Source: Rhodopseudomonas boonkerdii (lineage in GTDB: Bacteria; Pseudomonadota; Alphaproteobacteria; Rhizobiales; Xanthobacteraceae). From it: a DNA stretch of 64,000 nucleotides. Position 1 is the first letter of the stretch; each line of letters begins with the position of its first letter. Made by a program: the position numbers and the translations under genes. The stretch covers positions 3,906,001 to 3,970,000 of the forward strand of contig NZ_CP036537.1 in the NCBI RefSeq assembly GCF_021184025.1, read 5' to 3'. The notes under the pieces are model-generated. The model ran no database searches. It saw only the letters and a program-made list of their open reading frames with translations, and was not told where the DNA came from. Shown one piece after another: positions 19,575 through 28,341 of the stretch.

Positions 19575-20042
19575 ATGACGGATGCGGCGCGCAAACCCAT
19601 GCTGACCGGCGGCTGCCAATGCGGCGCGATCCGCTTTGCCGTGACCGCCGCGCCGACGCGGGTGAGCATCTGCCATTGCCGCATGTGCCAGAAGGCCACC
19701 GGCGCGCCTTTCGCCTCGCTCGCCGATATTCCGAACGAGCAGTTCGCATGGACACGCGGCACGCCATCGGCCTTCAAGTCATCGTCGATCGCCGAACGTG
19801 ACTTCTGTGCGAAGTGCGGCACGCCGCTGAGCTATCGCCGCATCGGCGGCCCGAATATCGAGATCATGACCGGCGCCTTCGACCGGCCGGACCGCGTGGT
19901 GCCGACCAAGCAATTCGGCAGCGAGTCACGCCTCGGCTGGGTCGGCAATGTGTCGAACCTGCCGAGCAAGACGACGGCACAGAATTACGGACCGGAGCAG
20001 ATGGCCAGCGTGTTCAGCTATCAGCATCCGGATCATGATTGA
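19575..20042 (+). CDS. GFA family protein (CENP-V/GFA zinc-binding fold)
   Basis: A 155-residue protein with the zinc ligand pattern of the GFA family: GGCQCGAIRF, then CHCRMCQKATGAPF, then DFCAKCGTPLSY, seven cysteines in the expected places. The name comes from glutathione-dependent formaldehyde-activating enzyme, but most members have no proven activity. It starts three bases after the mutA stop and is followed by a short membrane-protein gene, so it is in the mutase operon by position. Confidence 0.92.
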   Translation: MTDAARKPMLTGGCQCGAIRFAVTAAPTRVSICHCRMCQKATGAPFASLADIPNEQFAWTRGTPSAFKSSSIAERDFCAKCGTPLSYRRIGGPNIEIMTGAFDRPDRVVPTKQFGSESRLGWVGNVSNLPSKTTAQNYGPEQMASVFSYQHPDHD

Positions 20043-20060
20043 GATGGTGGGAATTGACAC

Positions 20061-20462
20061 ATGTCTCAACAAAGCGAACTGAACCAACTCGAGGAAGAGC
20101 GAATTCGCTTGCAGTCGATGATCGACTATCACAATCCACCGAGATTTGTTCCGCTATGGGTATGGGCCTGCGCACTGTTGGCGGGCTTCGCGATACTTCT
20201 CGGCCGTGTTCTCATATCCGGACTGATGGCGGGCGAATACACATTGTCGAGTGTCGCAGCGTGGTCCGCAATCTTGGGACTGCTGGTCTACCTTATGACG
20301 CGCCCTATTACTTTTTTGGGCGTTGAAACGACGTTTTTTGAAGTCGTTCTTGGTCTTTTAAGCGGCTTCCCAAGCGGCCGGCCGGCCGGCGAGCCGCAGA
20401 TACGTCAGCGGCTCGCTGATTGCGAAACAAGAATCAAGAAATTGAAGGAACGCCACTCGTGA
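20061..20462 (+). CDS. small membrane protein with coiled-coil ends
   Basis: A 133-residue protein of unknown family. The N-terminus ([20 protein letters not shown]) looks coiled-coil, two hydrophobic helices follow ([19 protein letters not shown] and a second around residues 66-82), and the end ([18 protein letters not shown]) is again coiled-coil. Its stop overlaps the GTG start of the mutase large subunit (GTGA), so translation is likely coupled. A function in the mutase pathway is not implied by sequence; a membrane scaffold is possible. Base composition is slightly more AT-rich than its neighbours. Confidence 0.7.
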   Translation: MSQQSELNQLEEERIRLQSMIDYHNPPRFVPLWVWACALLAGFAILLGRVLISGLMAGEYTLSSVAAWSAILGLLVYLMTRPITFLGVETTFFEVVLGLLSGFPSGRPAGEPQIRQRLADCETRIKKLKERHS

Positions 20463-22615
20463 GCAAGATTCCCAACTTCGCCGACATCGCCTTCGCGCCA
20501 ATCTCTCCGGCCGCGCCCAAAGGCAGCGCCGAGCCGTGGCTGACGCCGGAAGGCATTCTGGTCAACCCGGCCTATAGCGAAGCTGATGTCAAAGGCATCG
20601 ATTTTCTGAACACCTGGCCGGGCGCGGCGCCCTTCCTGCGCGGGCCCTACCCGACCATGTATGTCAACCAGCCCTGGACGATCCGGCAATATGCCGGCTT
20701 CTCCACCGCGGAAGATTCAAACGCCTTCTATCGCCGCAATCTCGCCGCCGGACAGAAGGGCCTCTCGGTGGCTTTCGATCTCGCCACCCATCGCGGCTAT
20801 GACAGCGATCATCCGCGCGTGGCCGGCGACGTCGGCATGGCCGGCGTCGCCATCGACAGCATCTACGACATGCGCACGCTTTTCGCCGGCATCCCGCTCG
20901 ACCAGATGAGCGTGTCGATGACCATGAACGGCGCGGTGCTGCCGATCCTCGCGCTTTATGTGGCCGCGGCGGAAGAGCAAGGCGTGCCACCGGAGAAACT
21001 CACCGGAACTATTCAGAATGACATTCTGAAAGAGTTCATGGTGCGCAACACCTATATCTATCCGCCGGCCCCCTCGATGCGGATCATCTCCGACATCTTC
21101 GCCTACACCTCGCAGCGGATGCCAAAATACAATTCGATCTCCATCTCCGGCTATCACATGCAGGAAGCCGGAGCGACGCAGGACCTAGAACTCGCTTATA
21201 CGCTGGCAGACGGTGTCGAATATCTACGCGCCGGCATGGCCGCGGGCATCGATGTCGACAAATTCGCACCGCGCCTGTCGTTCTTCTGGGCGATCGGCAT
21301 GAACTTCTTCATGGAAGTCGCCAAGATGCGCGCCGCGCGGCTGCTGTGGGCCAAGCTCCTGACGCAGTTCAATCCGAAGGATCCGAAGTCGCTGAGCCTG
21401 CGCACCCACAGCCAGACCTCTGGCTGGTCGTTGACGGCGCAAGACGTTTTCAACAATGTCATGCGCACCACCGTCGAGGCGATGGCTGCAACGCAGGGAC
21501 ACACCCAGTCGCTGCACACCAATGCGCTCGATGAAGCACTGGCACTGCCCACCGATTTCTCGGCCCGCATCGCACGTAACACCCAGCTGTTCATCCAGCA
21601 GGAGACCGGCACCACCCGCATCATCGATCCGTGGGGCGGCTCCTATTATGTCGAGCGCCTGACGCACGATCTCGCCGTGAAGGCATGGGGGCACATTCAG
21701 GAAGTCGAAGCGCTCGGCGGGATGGCGAAGGCCATCGAGGCCGGCGTGCCCAAGCTGCGCATCGAGGAAGCCTCGGCGAAGACCCAGGCGCGCATCGACG
21801 CCGGCCGTCAGGCGGTGATCGGCGTCAACAAGTACAAGCCCGAGAGCGAGACGCCCATCGACGTGCTCAAGGTCGACAACTCCAATGTCCGCCGGCTGCA
21901 GATCGACAAGCTGAAGCGCCTGCGCGGCGAACGCAATCAGGCCGATGTCGACGCCGCCATCCATGCGCTGACGCGCAGCGCGCAGGACGGCACCGGCAAT
22001 CTCCTCGCCCTCGCAATCGACGCGGCGCGAGCCAAGGCCACCGTCGGCGAAATCTCCGACGCGATGGAAAAGGTGTTCGGCCGTCACCGCGCCGAGATCA
22101 AGTCCATCACCGGCGTCTACAAGCGGGAAGCATCGAGCATGAGCAACAAGGTCGCCGAAGTGCAGGCATTGATCGACGCCTTCGAGGACGCCGAAGGCCG
22201 CCGTCCGCGCATCCTCGTCGCCAAGATCGGTCAGGACGGCCACGACCGCGGGCAGAAGGTGATCGCGTCGGCCTTCGCCGATATCGGCTTCGATGTCGAC
22301 ATCGGGCCACTCTTCGCCACCGCCGATGAGGCCGCGCGTCAGGCCGTCGAGAACGACGTGCATATCCTCGGCCTCTCCTCCCTCGCCGCCGCGCATCTCA
22401 CTGCGGTGCCCGAACTCAAGGCCGCGCTGAAGAAGCAGGGCCGCGAGGACATCATGATCATCATCGGCGGCGTCGTGCCGCCACAGGATTACGACGAACT
22501 GTACAAAGCCGGCGCAGAGGCGATCTATCCGCCGGGGACGGTGATCTCGGAAGCGGCCGAGGAACTGATCCACAAGCTGAATGCGCGACTGGGGCACAGC
22601 GAGGCTGCGGAGTAG
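20459..22615 (+). CDS. scpA: methylmalonyl-CoA mutase large (alpha) subunit
   Basis: About 718 residues from GTG 20459 ([12 protein letters not shown]), which overlaps the previous stop by four bases. The mutase barrel contains [20 protein letters not shown] and the substrate-site block [19 protein letters not shown]. The C-terminal domain has the cobalamin signature [18 protein letters not shown] (DxHxxG), with the His that coordinates cobalt, then LSSLAAAH and [12 protein letters not shown]. It catalyses the B12-dependent methylmalonyl-CoA/succinyl-CoA rearrangement used for propionyl-CoA and in the ethylmalonyl pathway. Also called mutB. Confidence 0.96.
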   Translation: MSKIPNFADIAFAPISPAAPKGSAEPWLTPEGILVNPAYSEADVKGIDFLNTWPGAAPFLRGPYPTMYVNQPWTIRQYAGFSTAEDSNAFYRRNLAAGQKGLSVAFDLATHRGYDSDHPRVAGDVGMAGVAIDSIYDMRTLFAGIPLDQMSVSMTMNGAVLPILALYVAAAEEQGVPPEKLTGTIQNDILKEFMVRNTYIYPPAPSMRIISDIFAYTSQRMPKYNSISISGYHMQEAGATQDLELAYTLADGVEYLRAGMAAGIDVDKFAPRLSFFWAIGMNFFMEVAKMRAARLLWAKLLTQFNPKDPKSLSLRTHSQTSGWSLTAQDVFNNVMRTTVEAMAATQGHTQSLHTNALDEALALPTDFSARIARNTQLFIQQETGTTRIIDPWGGSYYVERLTHDLAVKAWGHIQEVEALGGMAKAIEAGVPKLRIEEASAKTQARIDAGRQAVIGVNKYKPESETPIDVLKVDNSNVRRLQIDKLKRLRGERNQADVDAAIHALTRSAQDGTGNLLALAIDAARAKATVGEISDAMEKVFGRHRAEIKSITGVYKREASSMSNKVAEVQALIDAFEDAEGRRPRILVAKIGQDGHDRGQKVIASAFADIGFDVDIGPLFATADEAARQAVENDVHILGLSSLAAAHLTAVPELKAALKKQGREDIMIIIGGVVPPQDYDELYKAGAEAIYPPGTVISEAAEELIHKLNARLGHSEAAE

Positions 22616-22650
22616 CTGCGGCGTCACGACCAATGTGATAGGATCACGGA

Positions 22651-22968
22651 ATGACGGACGTGATCGACATCCCCTTGGAGACCATCCTCGCAAAACTGCG
22701 AGCGATTGCGCCTGCCATCGAGGCAGAGGGTGTGACACGGCTCGCGGTGTTCGGTTCGCGTGCTCGAGGCGATGCACGACCGGATAGCGATCTGGATATT
22801 CTGATCGAGACGAAGCCGTACGTTTCCGGTCAGCGCGCTTTCGACTATTTCAAGGTTCTACATTTGATCGAAGATACCGTGGGGCTGAAGCCGCACATGT
22901 CGTCTCCCGAAGAACTCACGCCGCGTATCATGGAACGTATGGCCGACGATCTGATCGAGGTTCTGTGA
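22651..22968 (+). CDS. MNT-type nucleotidyltransferase (putative MntA-like antitoxin)
   Basis: A 105-residue minimal nucleotidyltransferase. The active-site pattern is intact: G35-S-R-A-R-G-D, then D47-L-D49, the two metal-binding aspartates. Small MNT proteins encoded directly before a HEPN protein usually form type VII toxin-antitoxin pairs in which the MNT protein adds AMP to the HEPN RNase and silences it. Here the HEPN gene overlaps the stop codon. The pair lies in the mutase operon between scpA and meaB. Confidence 0.9.
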   Translation: MTDVIDIPLETILAKLRAIAPAIEAEGVTRLAVFGSRARGDARPDSDLDILIETKPYVSGQRAFDYFKVLHLIEDTVGLKPHMSSPEELTPRIMERMADDLIEVL

Positions 22969-23303
22969 TGCCGCCTTCCACGGAAGATCGACTAGCAGAC
23001 ATTCTGGATTTCGCGGCCGAGATCGAAGATATCCTCAAGGACGTCGACTACGAGACATTCAGAGCCAAGCGCCGCGTTCGTCATCTCGTCGAGCGATACC
23101 TGGAAATGACATGTGAAGCAGCTCTCAAATTGCCAGATCGGATGAAAACTGAAGCGACAGCCATAGATTGGCGCAAGATGAACAATTTCGCCAATGTGCT
23201 GCGCCACGCTTATCACACCACGCGAATCGATCTTCTCTGGGACATCGTTCACGACCAACTGCCATCTCTCAAAGCGTTCGCTGAAAGCCGCATCCGCGAA
23301 TGA
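22968..23303 (+). CDS. HEPN/DUF86 family protein (HepT-like ribonuclease)
   Basis: A 111-residue all-helical HEPN protein. The C-terminal motif reads NVLRHAYHTTRIDLLWDIVH. In the canonical HepT motif an Arg sits five residues before the catalytic His (R-x4-H). Here that place is Ala, and an Arg instead directly precedes the His (LRH), a variant I remember from a subgroup of DUF86 proteins. ATG 22968 overlaps the MNT stop by one base (a GTG start three bases earlier is possible), and its own stop overlaps the next start (ATGA). RNase activity is plausible but not certain. Confidence 0.88.
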   Translation: MPPSTEDRLADILDFAAEIEDILKDVDYETFRAKRRVRHLVERYLEMTCEAALKLPDRMKTEATAIDWRKMNNFANVLRHAYHTTRIDLLWDIVHDQLPSLKAFAESRIRE

Positions 23304-24088
23304 TCCGCTTCTCCCCCTCCCGCTTGCTTGCGCCCGCACTACTGCTCGCTGTCTCCTGCGCAGCCGCCGCCGAGCAGAAGCCTGATATCCTGCTCAAGGC
23401 CAAATACACCGAGGTCGCCGTCTCCTTCGACAATGAGATCAAGACCGATGCGCCGCTGCTGAAACATCTCACAGCGGCCGGCAAGACTTGGGCCTCCAAG
23501 ACGCTCAAAGAGTTGGTCGAACAGCGCAAGGACATGAACGACTTGCCCGCCGATATCCGCAATCGGCCCTGGTCGTCCGAGCGCGGCTATGTGCAGAGCG
23601 CACTGATCGCAAATCGCTATGCCAGCATCGTCCGTAGCGAGTTCAGCTACACCGGTGGCGCACACCCCAACCACGGCAGCGACACGCTGCTGTGGGACAA
23701 GCAGGCCGGCAAGATGATCAGCATCCGCCCGTTCTTCACCGAGCTTGCCGACGGCGGCCCGGCGATGGCGGCGATCCGCAATGCCGTGGTTGCTGATCTC
23801 AAGGTCGAGAAGAAAAAGCGCGACAGCGACAATCCCGATATGAGCCTCGTCGATGCGCTGGAGCCCAAACTGCTGAAGATCGGCCCGGTATCGCTGACGC
23901 CATCGACCTCGGCAGGCAAGAGTTCCGGCCTCACCTTCCATTACAATCCCTACGCGGTCGGCGCCTATGCCGAGGGCGACTATACGGCTTTCGTGCCGTG
24001 GCAGACGCTGAAGCCATATCTTTCGGCGGAGGGCACTGCCATCTTCGGCGGTGCCAGACCACCTGACGAGAGCGACAAGCCGAAGTGA
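23300..24088 (+). CDS. DUF3298 domain-containing exported protein
   Basis: A 262-residue protein with a signal peptide (LLAPALLLAVSCAAAAEQ, possible lipobox-like LAVSC with cleavage before the cysteine). The body has the features of the RsiV-type DUF4163/DUF3298 pair: FSYTGGAHPNHGSDTLLWD and LTFHYNPYAVGAYAEGDYTA. This fold in RsiV binds lysozyme; for most members the role is unknown. Its start overlaps the HEPN stop and its end overlaps the meaB start (GTGA), so it is translationally coupled on both sides. Confidence 0.85.
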   Translation: MIRFSPSRLLAPALLLAVSCAAAAEQKPDILLKAKYTEVAVSFDNEIKTDAPLLKHLTAAGKTWASKTLKELVEQRKDMNDLPADIRNRPWSSERGYVQSALIANRYASIVRSEFSYTGGAHPNHGSDTLLWDKQAGKMISIRPFFTELADGGPAMAAIRNAVVADLKVEKKKRDSDNPDMSLVDALEPKLLKIGPVSLTPSTSAGKSSGLTFHYNPYAVGAYAEGDYTAFVPWQTLKPYLSAEGTAIFGGARPPDESDKPK

Positions 24089-25074
24089 CACCCGCAAAGC
24101 CCATCGACATCGACACGCTCGCCCGCGACCTCCGCGCCGGCAGCCGCGCGGCACTGGCGCGGGCCATCACGCTGGTTGAAAGCCGCCGTGCCGATCATCA
24201 GTCGGCCGCACGCGATCTCGTCCAGAAACTGCTGCCGCATACCGGCAGCGCCTTCCGCATCGGCATTACAGGTGCCCCCGGCGTCGGCAAGTCGACGACC
24301 ATCGACGTCCTCGGCATGTATCTGATCCAGCAAGGCCACAAGGTGGCCGTGCTCGCCGTCGATCCCTCCTCGGCCCGCACCGGCGGGTCGATCCTCGGCG
24401 ACAAGACACGAATGAGCGACCTGTCGGCGCATCCCGATGCCTTCATCCGGCCCTCGCCGTCTTCAGGCACCCTCGGCGGCGTCGCCGCCAAAACACGCGA
24501 GGCAATGCTGCTGGGTGAAGCAGCCGGCTTCGATGTCGTGCTGGTGGAGACGGTCGGCATCGGCCAGTCAGAGACAGCGGTCTGCGACATGACCGATTTC
24601 TTCCTTGCCCTGATGCTGCCCGGCGGCGGCGACGAGTTGCAGGGGATCAAGAAGGGCCTGATCGAACTCGCGGACATGATCGCCATCAACAAGGCCGATG
24701 GCGACAATCTCAAGCGCGCCAACATCACCGCTGCGGATTATCGCGGCGCATTGCACATCCTCGCGCCGCGCTCCGAACACTGGCATCCGCCCGTCGTGAC
24801 CTATTCGGCGCTCGCCAAGACCGGCATCGCTGAATTGTGGGAGAAGGTCGTCGCGCATCGCACCGCGATGAATGCGTCCGGCGATTTCGCCGCGCGCCGG
24901 CGCGACCAGCAGGTGAAGTGGATGTGGACCATGCTGGAGGATCGCCTGAAGGCGCGGCTGCGCGGCGATCCGCTCATTCGCGGCAAGCTCAAGCAGGCCG
25001 AACGCGATGTCGCCGACGGCAAGATGACGCCCGCCGTCGCGGCCGAGGCCATCGCGGATCTGCTGAAGGATTGA
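24085..25074 (+). CDS. meaB: methylmalonyl-CoA mutase chaperone GTPase MeaB
   Basis: A 329-residue G3E-family GTPase. The P-loop is GAPGVGKST at residues 63-71, DPSSARTGGSILGDKTRM is the MeaB-specific switch region, ETVGIGQSE follows, and NKADGDN is the guanine-specificity motif. MeaB loads and protects the cobalamin cofactor of methylmalonyl-CoA mutase, which explains its place at the end of the mutA-scpA operon. The start is GTG 24085, overlapping the previous stop. Confidence 0.95.
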   Translation: MTPAKPIDIDTLARDLRAGSRAALARAITLVESRRADHQSAARDLVQKLLPHTGSAFRIGITGAPGVGKSTTIDVLGMYLIQQGHKVAVLAVDPSSARTGGSILGDKTRMSDLSAHPDAFIRPSPSSGTLGGVAAKTREAMLLGEAAGFDVVLVETVGIGQSETAVCDMTDFFLALMLPGGGDELQGIKKGLIELADMIAINKADGDNLKRANITAADYRGALHILAPRSEHWHPPVVTYSALAKTGIAELWEKVVAHRTAMNASGDFAARRRDQQVKWMWTMLEDRLKARLRGDPLIRGKLKQAERDVADGKMTPAVAAEAIADLLKD

Positions 25075-25084
25075 GGACCCGTCG

Positions 25085-25744
25085 ATGAGCGAGGCACCGC
25101 GCATCCTCATCACCGGCTTCGGCCCCTTTCCCGGCGCTCCCGTCAATCCGACCATGCCGCTGGTGCGGAAGCTCGCGACACTGCGCCGCCCTGCTCTCGC
25201 CGACGTCACTCGCATCGCTCACATCTTCGACGTCACCTATGCCGCCGTCGATCGCGATTTGCCGGAGCTGATTGCGCATCATCGTCCCGATGCGCTCGTC
25301 ATGTTCGGGCTCGCCGCGCGCACGCCGGACATCCGCATCGAGACGCGGGCCCGCAATGCCGTCTCCATGCTGTGGCCCGATGCGGACGGCACGCCGGTGC
25401 GCCGCGGCTTCATCGTGCGCGGCGCCCGTGCGCAGATGTTCGGCCAGCATACTGCGCTTCTCTTGCAGGCTGCCCGTCGCGCCGGCGCCCGTGTCCGCAT
25501 CTCACGCGATGCCGGGCGCTATCTCTGCAATTACCTGTCCTGGCGAGCCATCGAGGCAACCCGGGCGCCAGGCGGCCCCGCCCTCGCAGCCTTCGTCCAT
25601 GTGCCGCTCACCGCCACCGATACGGCTTCGCGGCGAATGACCGTGAACGAACTCACCGACGCCGGCGAGGCGCTTCTGCGGGAAATGGTCCGCCTTGTCC
25701 GCGCCGGCCGAACTGCGCCCGGGATCGCAGCGGATATCGCCTGA
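25085..25744 (+). CDS. pcp: pyroglutamyl-peptidase I family (C15) cysteine peptidase
   Basis: A 219-residue C15 peptidase that removes N-terminal pyroglutamate from peptides. The catalytic triad can be placed: E86 (IETRARN), C148 (SRDAGRYLCNYLSW) and H172 (AFVHVPL). The start motif ILITGFGPFPGAPVNPT is typical. It follows meaB by ten bases and may be read through from the mutase operon, although its role is unrelated. Confidence 0.92.
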   Translation: MSEAPRILITGFGPFPGAPVNPTMPLVRKLATLRRPALADVTRIAHIFDVTYAAVDRDLPELIAHHRPDALVMFGLAARTPDIRIETRARNAVSMLWPDADGTPVRRGFIVRGARAQMFGQHTALLLQAARRAGARVRISRDAGRYLCNYLSWRAIEATRAPGGPALAAFVHVPLTATDTASRRMTVNELTDAGEALLREMVRLVRAGRTAPGIAADIA

Positions 25745-25869
25745 ACTTCGGCCATCCGCAGGAAAATACCGCCTGCCATGCGGCCGGACGCGATGCAGCC
25801 ATGCTGAAACCTGTCTTGTGCAGCGCAGCATCCACGATCAAATGGCGACCATTTTCCAAGGACCGTTTC

Positions 25870-27120
25870 GTGACCGATATCAACGCCGACGCCCCGGTGG
25901 CCTCGCCGGCCCACCGTCCCATGACATTCGCCGAATTCGTCGCTGTGATCGCCTCCATCATGGCGCTGAATCCCATGGCGATGGACATCATGCTGCCGGC
26001 GCTGCCGCATCTGGGCGCAGCCTTCAAGATTGCCGATGCCAATCACCTGCAGACGGTGCTGTCGGTGTTCCTCCTCGGCTTCGGCGTCGCGCAATTCGCC
26101 ATCGGCCCGCTGTCGGATCGCTATGGCCGTCGTCCGGTCCTGCTCGGCGGTATCGCCGTTTATTGCGTCGCCAGCGTATTGGCGCTGCTCGCGCCGTCAT
26201 TCGAAATGCTGCTGCTCGCCCGCCTGTTGCAGGGGCTCGGGACTGCGGCGACCCGCGTGATCGCGGTCTCCATCGTGCGCGACTGTTACTCCGGCGGCCG
26301 CATGGCCGGGGTGATGTCGCTGACCATGATGGTGTTCATCTCCGTGCCCGTGGTCGCGCCCTCGTTCGGACAGGCCCTGATGCTGCTCACCGAATGGCGC
26401 GGCATCTTCGTCGTGCTGATGGTCTACGGCCTGCTGGCGCTGGCCTGGACCGCCCTGCGCCTGCCGGAGACGCTGCCGGTGTCGAAGCGCCGTTCGCTGG
26501 CGATCCGCGACGTGCTGTTTGCCTATCGGCAAACCGTCAGCCACCGGCAGACCATCGGCTACGGCATCGCCGCCGGCACCCTGCAGGGCGCGCTGTTCGC
26601 CTTCGTCTTCACCTCTCAGCAGGTGTTCACCGAGATCTTCCATCTCGGAGCATATTTCCCGCTCGCCTTCGCTTCCATTGCTTTCGGCATCGCCATCGCC
26701 GGATTTTTCAACGCCCGCGTCGTCCATCGTTTCGGCATGCGAGCGCTCTCGCATGCCGCGCTGGTGGGCTTCGTCGCGGTTGGCGCCCTGATGCTGCTTG
26801 CGGCAGCGACCGGCTTCCTGCCGCTCTGGCTGTTCATCGCGCTGTCGATGCTGATGATGTTCGCCTTCGGCCTGATGTTCTCGAATTTCACGGCATTGGC
26901 GATGGAGCCGCAAGGCCATATCGCCGGTACCGCCTCTTCGCTCTACGGCACGCTGACCACGCTGCTTGGCATCGCCATCGGCGCGTTCATCGGCCAGCAC
27001 TATGACGGCACTCTGTTGCCGTTCGCGACCGGCCTGTTCGCCTGCACGCTCGCCGCTCTGGCGGTCGTCGTGCTGATCGAAAAGGGCCGCCTGTTCAGAC
27101 CCCACCAAGCGATGGGCTGA
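25870..27120 (+). CDS. Bcr/CflA family MFS drug efflux transporter
   Basis: About 416 residues and 12 predicted membrane helices. MFS motif A is present as GPLSDRYGRRPVLLGG between helices 2 and 3. Helix 1 starts with MALNPMAMDIMLPALPHLG, typical of the Bcr/CflA branch, which exports drugs such as bicyclomycin or chloramphenicol using the proton gradient. GTG 25870 is chosen because AAGGA lies upstream; ATG 25921 is an alternative. No adjacent regulator is seen. Confidence 0.9.
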   Translation: MTDINADAPVASPAHRPMTFAEFVAVIASIMALNPMAMDIMLPALPHLGAAFKIADANHLQTVLSVFLLGFGVAQFAIGPLSDRYGRRPVLLGGIAVYCVASVLALLAPSFEMLLLARLLQGLGTAATRVIAVSIVRDCYSGGRMAGVMSLTMMVFISVPVVAPSFGQALMLLTEWRGIFVVLMVYGLLALAWTALRLPETLPVSKRRSLAIRDVLFAYRQTVSHRQTIGYGIAAGTLQGALFAFVFTSQQVFTEIFHLGAYFPLAFASIAFGIAIAGFFNARVVHRFGMRALSHAALVGFVAVGALMLLAAATGFLPLWLFIALSMLMMFAFGLMFSNFTALAMEPQGHIAGTASSLYGTLTTLLGIAIGAFIGQHYDGTLLPFATGLFACTLAALAVVVLIEKGRLFRPHQAMG

Positions 27121-27246
27121 ACGCCCGCGCGTGCTGCCTCGGGCGGCCGCGCGACATTGCAATGCCCGTTGAAATGCCAGCGGCGCGCGGGGAGAACCCG
27201 GCGCCGCGATGAACGTTATTCAACCGCCATGTTACGGAGCAATCCG

Positions 27247-27510
27247 ATGCCCTATGCACTGTTCTGCGACGACGCCAAATTGAGCAAGGCCTATCCGACC
27301 GAAGCCGACGTCTGGAAACTCGCGGCCGAGAGCGGCCTCGTCACCGATGTGGCAAGCAAAGACGGCCAGCCGACGCCGCGCCGCGTGCTCGACAACGATT
27401 ACGAAATCCGGCCATGTCAGGCGGAAGCCGGCGAGTGCCCCGAGAAGAACGAGCGCGATGCGCAACAGCAGAAGGATTTTCATCTGCAGCTGACGGGACG
27501 GAGTGTGTGA
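27247..27510 (+). CDS. small conserved hypothetical protein
   Basis: An 87-residue protein starting MPYALFCDDAKLSKAYPTEA, with GGAG about ten bases upstream of the ATG. It has the conserved-looking segment VLDNDYEIRPC and a charged, Glu/Lys-rich end. I recognise it as a short protein common in Bradyrhizobium-like genomes, but no function is known. There is no membrane segment or signal peptide. Confidence 0.7.
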   Translation: MPYALFCDDAKLSKAYPTEADVWKLAAESGLVTDVASKDGQPTPRRVLDNDYEIRPCQAEAGECPEKNERDAQQQKDFHLQLTGRSV

Positions 27511-27540
27511 GGCTTCGCGCTGCTCGCAGTGTCCTCGCAG

Positions 27541-27621
27541 AGTGGATGAGCAAAGCGTCATCCGCCGCGGTCTTCGCCACACGCAATCGGCGGATTACGG
27601 CTTCGCCTCATCCGCCCTACG
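27541..27621. repeat. GGCGGATGAG...CTCATCCGCC repeat, copy 1
   Basis: AGTGGATGAGCAAAGCGTCA followed by TCCGCCGC at the left is matched in inverted form by GGCGGATTACGGCTTCGCCT followed by CATCCGCCCTACG at the right. Related copies are at 28233-28319, 28738-28827, 34951-35039 and 36196-36316, with a half copy at 42952-42991. Confidence 0.8.
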
Positions 27622-27629
27622 GATGATGC

Positions 27630-28190
27630 GGTCGTTTCCCGATCGACCTGTCAAACAGCCCCGTCCATTCCATCACCCGCGCGATCGCGTTCTCGCGGCG
27701 CGTTTGCGCCCGAGTTTTGCGCATTCCCACCTCACCCCCTCGAAAGAGGGCGTGCGGAACGCCGGGTGCCCGATGCACCCTTGGTGCCTGATGCCGATGC
27801 GGTACTCCGCAAGGGTATGCATCAGGACTTTCGGAATGATCGAGCAAGCTCGACGTTCCGCACGCGGTGTTCGGCTTGCTCGTGTCGCCGGGGTCGTCGA
27901 CCCGTCTTGACCCGTTCCGCCCAAGGCGATGGGCCGGGACAGAGCACTTTGGCCGGACGCCGCCGCGAGGGTCGTCCGTCGTGCGTGACCCCAAATCGGT
28001 CCATCCGAAGGTGAGACATCTCCACGCCAGTGGCAGGTCTGGCACGGGTCCGTCCCGCCCGCAGGCGAACGTCTTCAAGGCACCGCGCGACGCCCAAGCC
28101 TTGGCGTCCACCGCATCCAGCCCCGCGAACGTGACGATCGCGCTCGCCCCTCTCACCGGGGCCGGACAACGCGGAACATAGTCCTTTACG
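27630..28190. other. structured gene-free element with multi-branched inverted repeats
   Basis: Part of an 831-base stretch without a credible gene (27511-28341). At 27750-27865 a perfect 12-bp stem (27750-27761 with 27854-27865, core GCGTGCGGAAC/GTTCCGCACGC) encloses three hairpins. These are GGGTGC/GCACCC (27764-27780), CCTGATGC/GCATCAGG (27787-27826) with GCGG/CCGC nested inside, and CGAG/CTCG (27841-27852). The minus strand can be read as a 179-codon frame, but it shows no domain and its codons are shaped by the repeats. From memory, similar sequence is scattered in related genomes; this is unverified. It could be a structured RNA, a mobile palindromic element or both. Confidence 0.6.
27692..27718 (+). 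terminator. terminator-like hairpin with T-run
   Basis: CTCG-C-GGCGC-GTTT-GCGCC-CGAG-TTTT: a 9-bp stem with one bulged base, a GTTT loop and four T directly after it. It is oriented to end transcripts coming from the 27247-27510 gene, or to bound the structured element that follows. Confidence 0.5.
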
Positions 28191-28232
28191 GAATTCAGTC
28201 AAGAACAAAATAGGAATATTTTACACGAGCGG

Positions 28233-28319
28233 CAGGGCGCATGAGCGGAGCGTCATACGCCGTTCTTCGCCGCATGCCTTCGGCCGGCGGACTAAGCCTA
28301 CGGCTCATCCGCCCTACGG
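28233..28319. repeat. GGCGGATGAG-type repeat, copy 2
   Basis: GCAGGGCGCATGAGCGGAGC at the left and CTACGGCTCATCCGCCCTAC at the right form the inverted ends, with CTTCGGCCGGCGGACT between. It lies just after the 3' end of the next minus-strand gene and could act as its downstream hairpin. Confidence 0.75.
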
Positions 28320-28341
28320 CCTATGCCGAGCTTTCTCATCC

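Noticed and set aside
25372..25869. N-terminal extension of the MFS exporter into the pyroglutamyl peptidase gene
   Set aside because: The extension overlaps another real gene in a different frame and lacks membrane character; the start was set at 25870.
27787..27826. tRNA-like arm inside the structured element
   Set aside because: The stem lengths (8 bp with a 4-bp nested stem) and lack of a 7-bp acceptor with CCA or a TTCRA loop do not fit a tRNA.
27617..28156. Minus-strand frame of 179 codons in the structured region
   Set aside because: Its residues follow from the inverted repeats, there is no ribosome binding site or domain, and similar frames in related genomes look like over-calls. 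Treated as non-coding.
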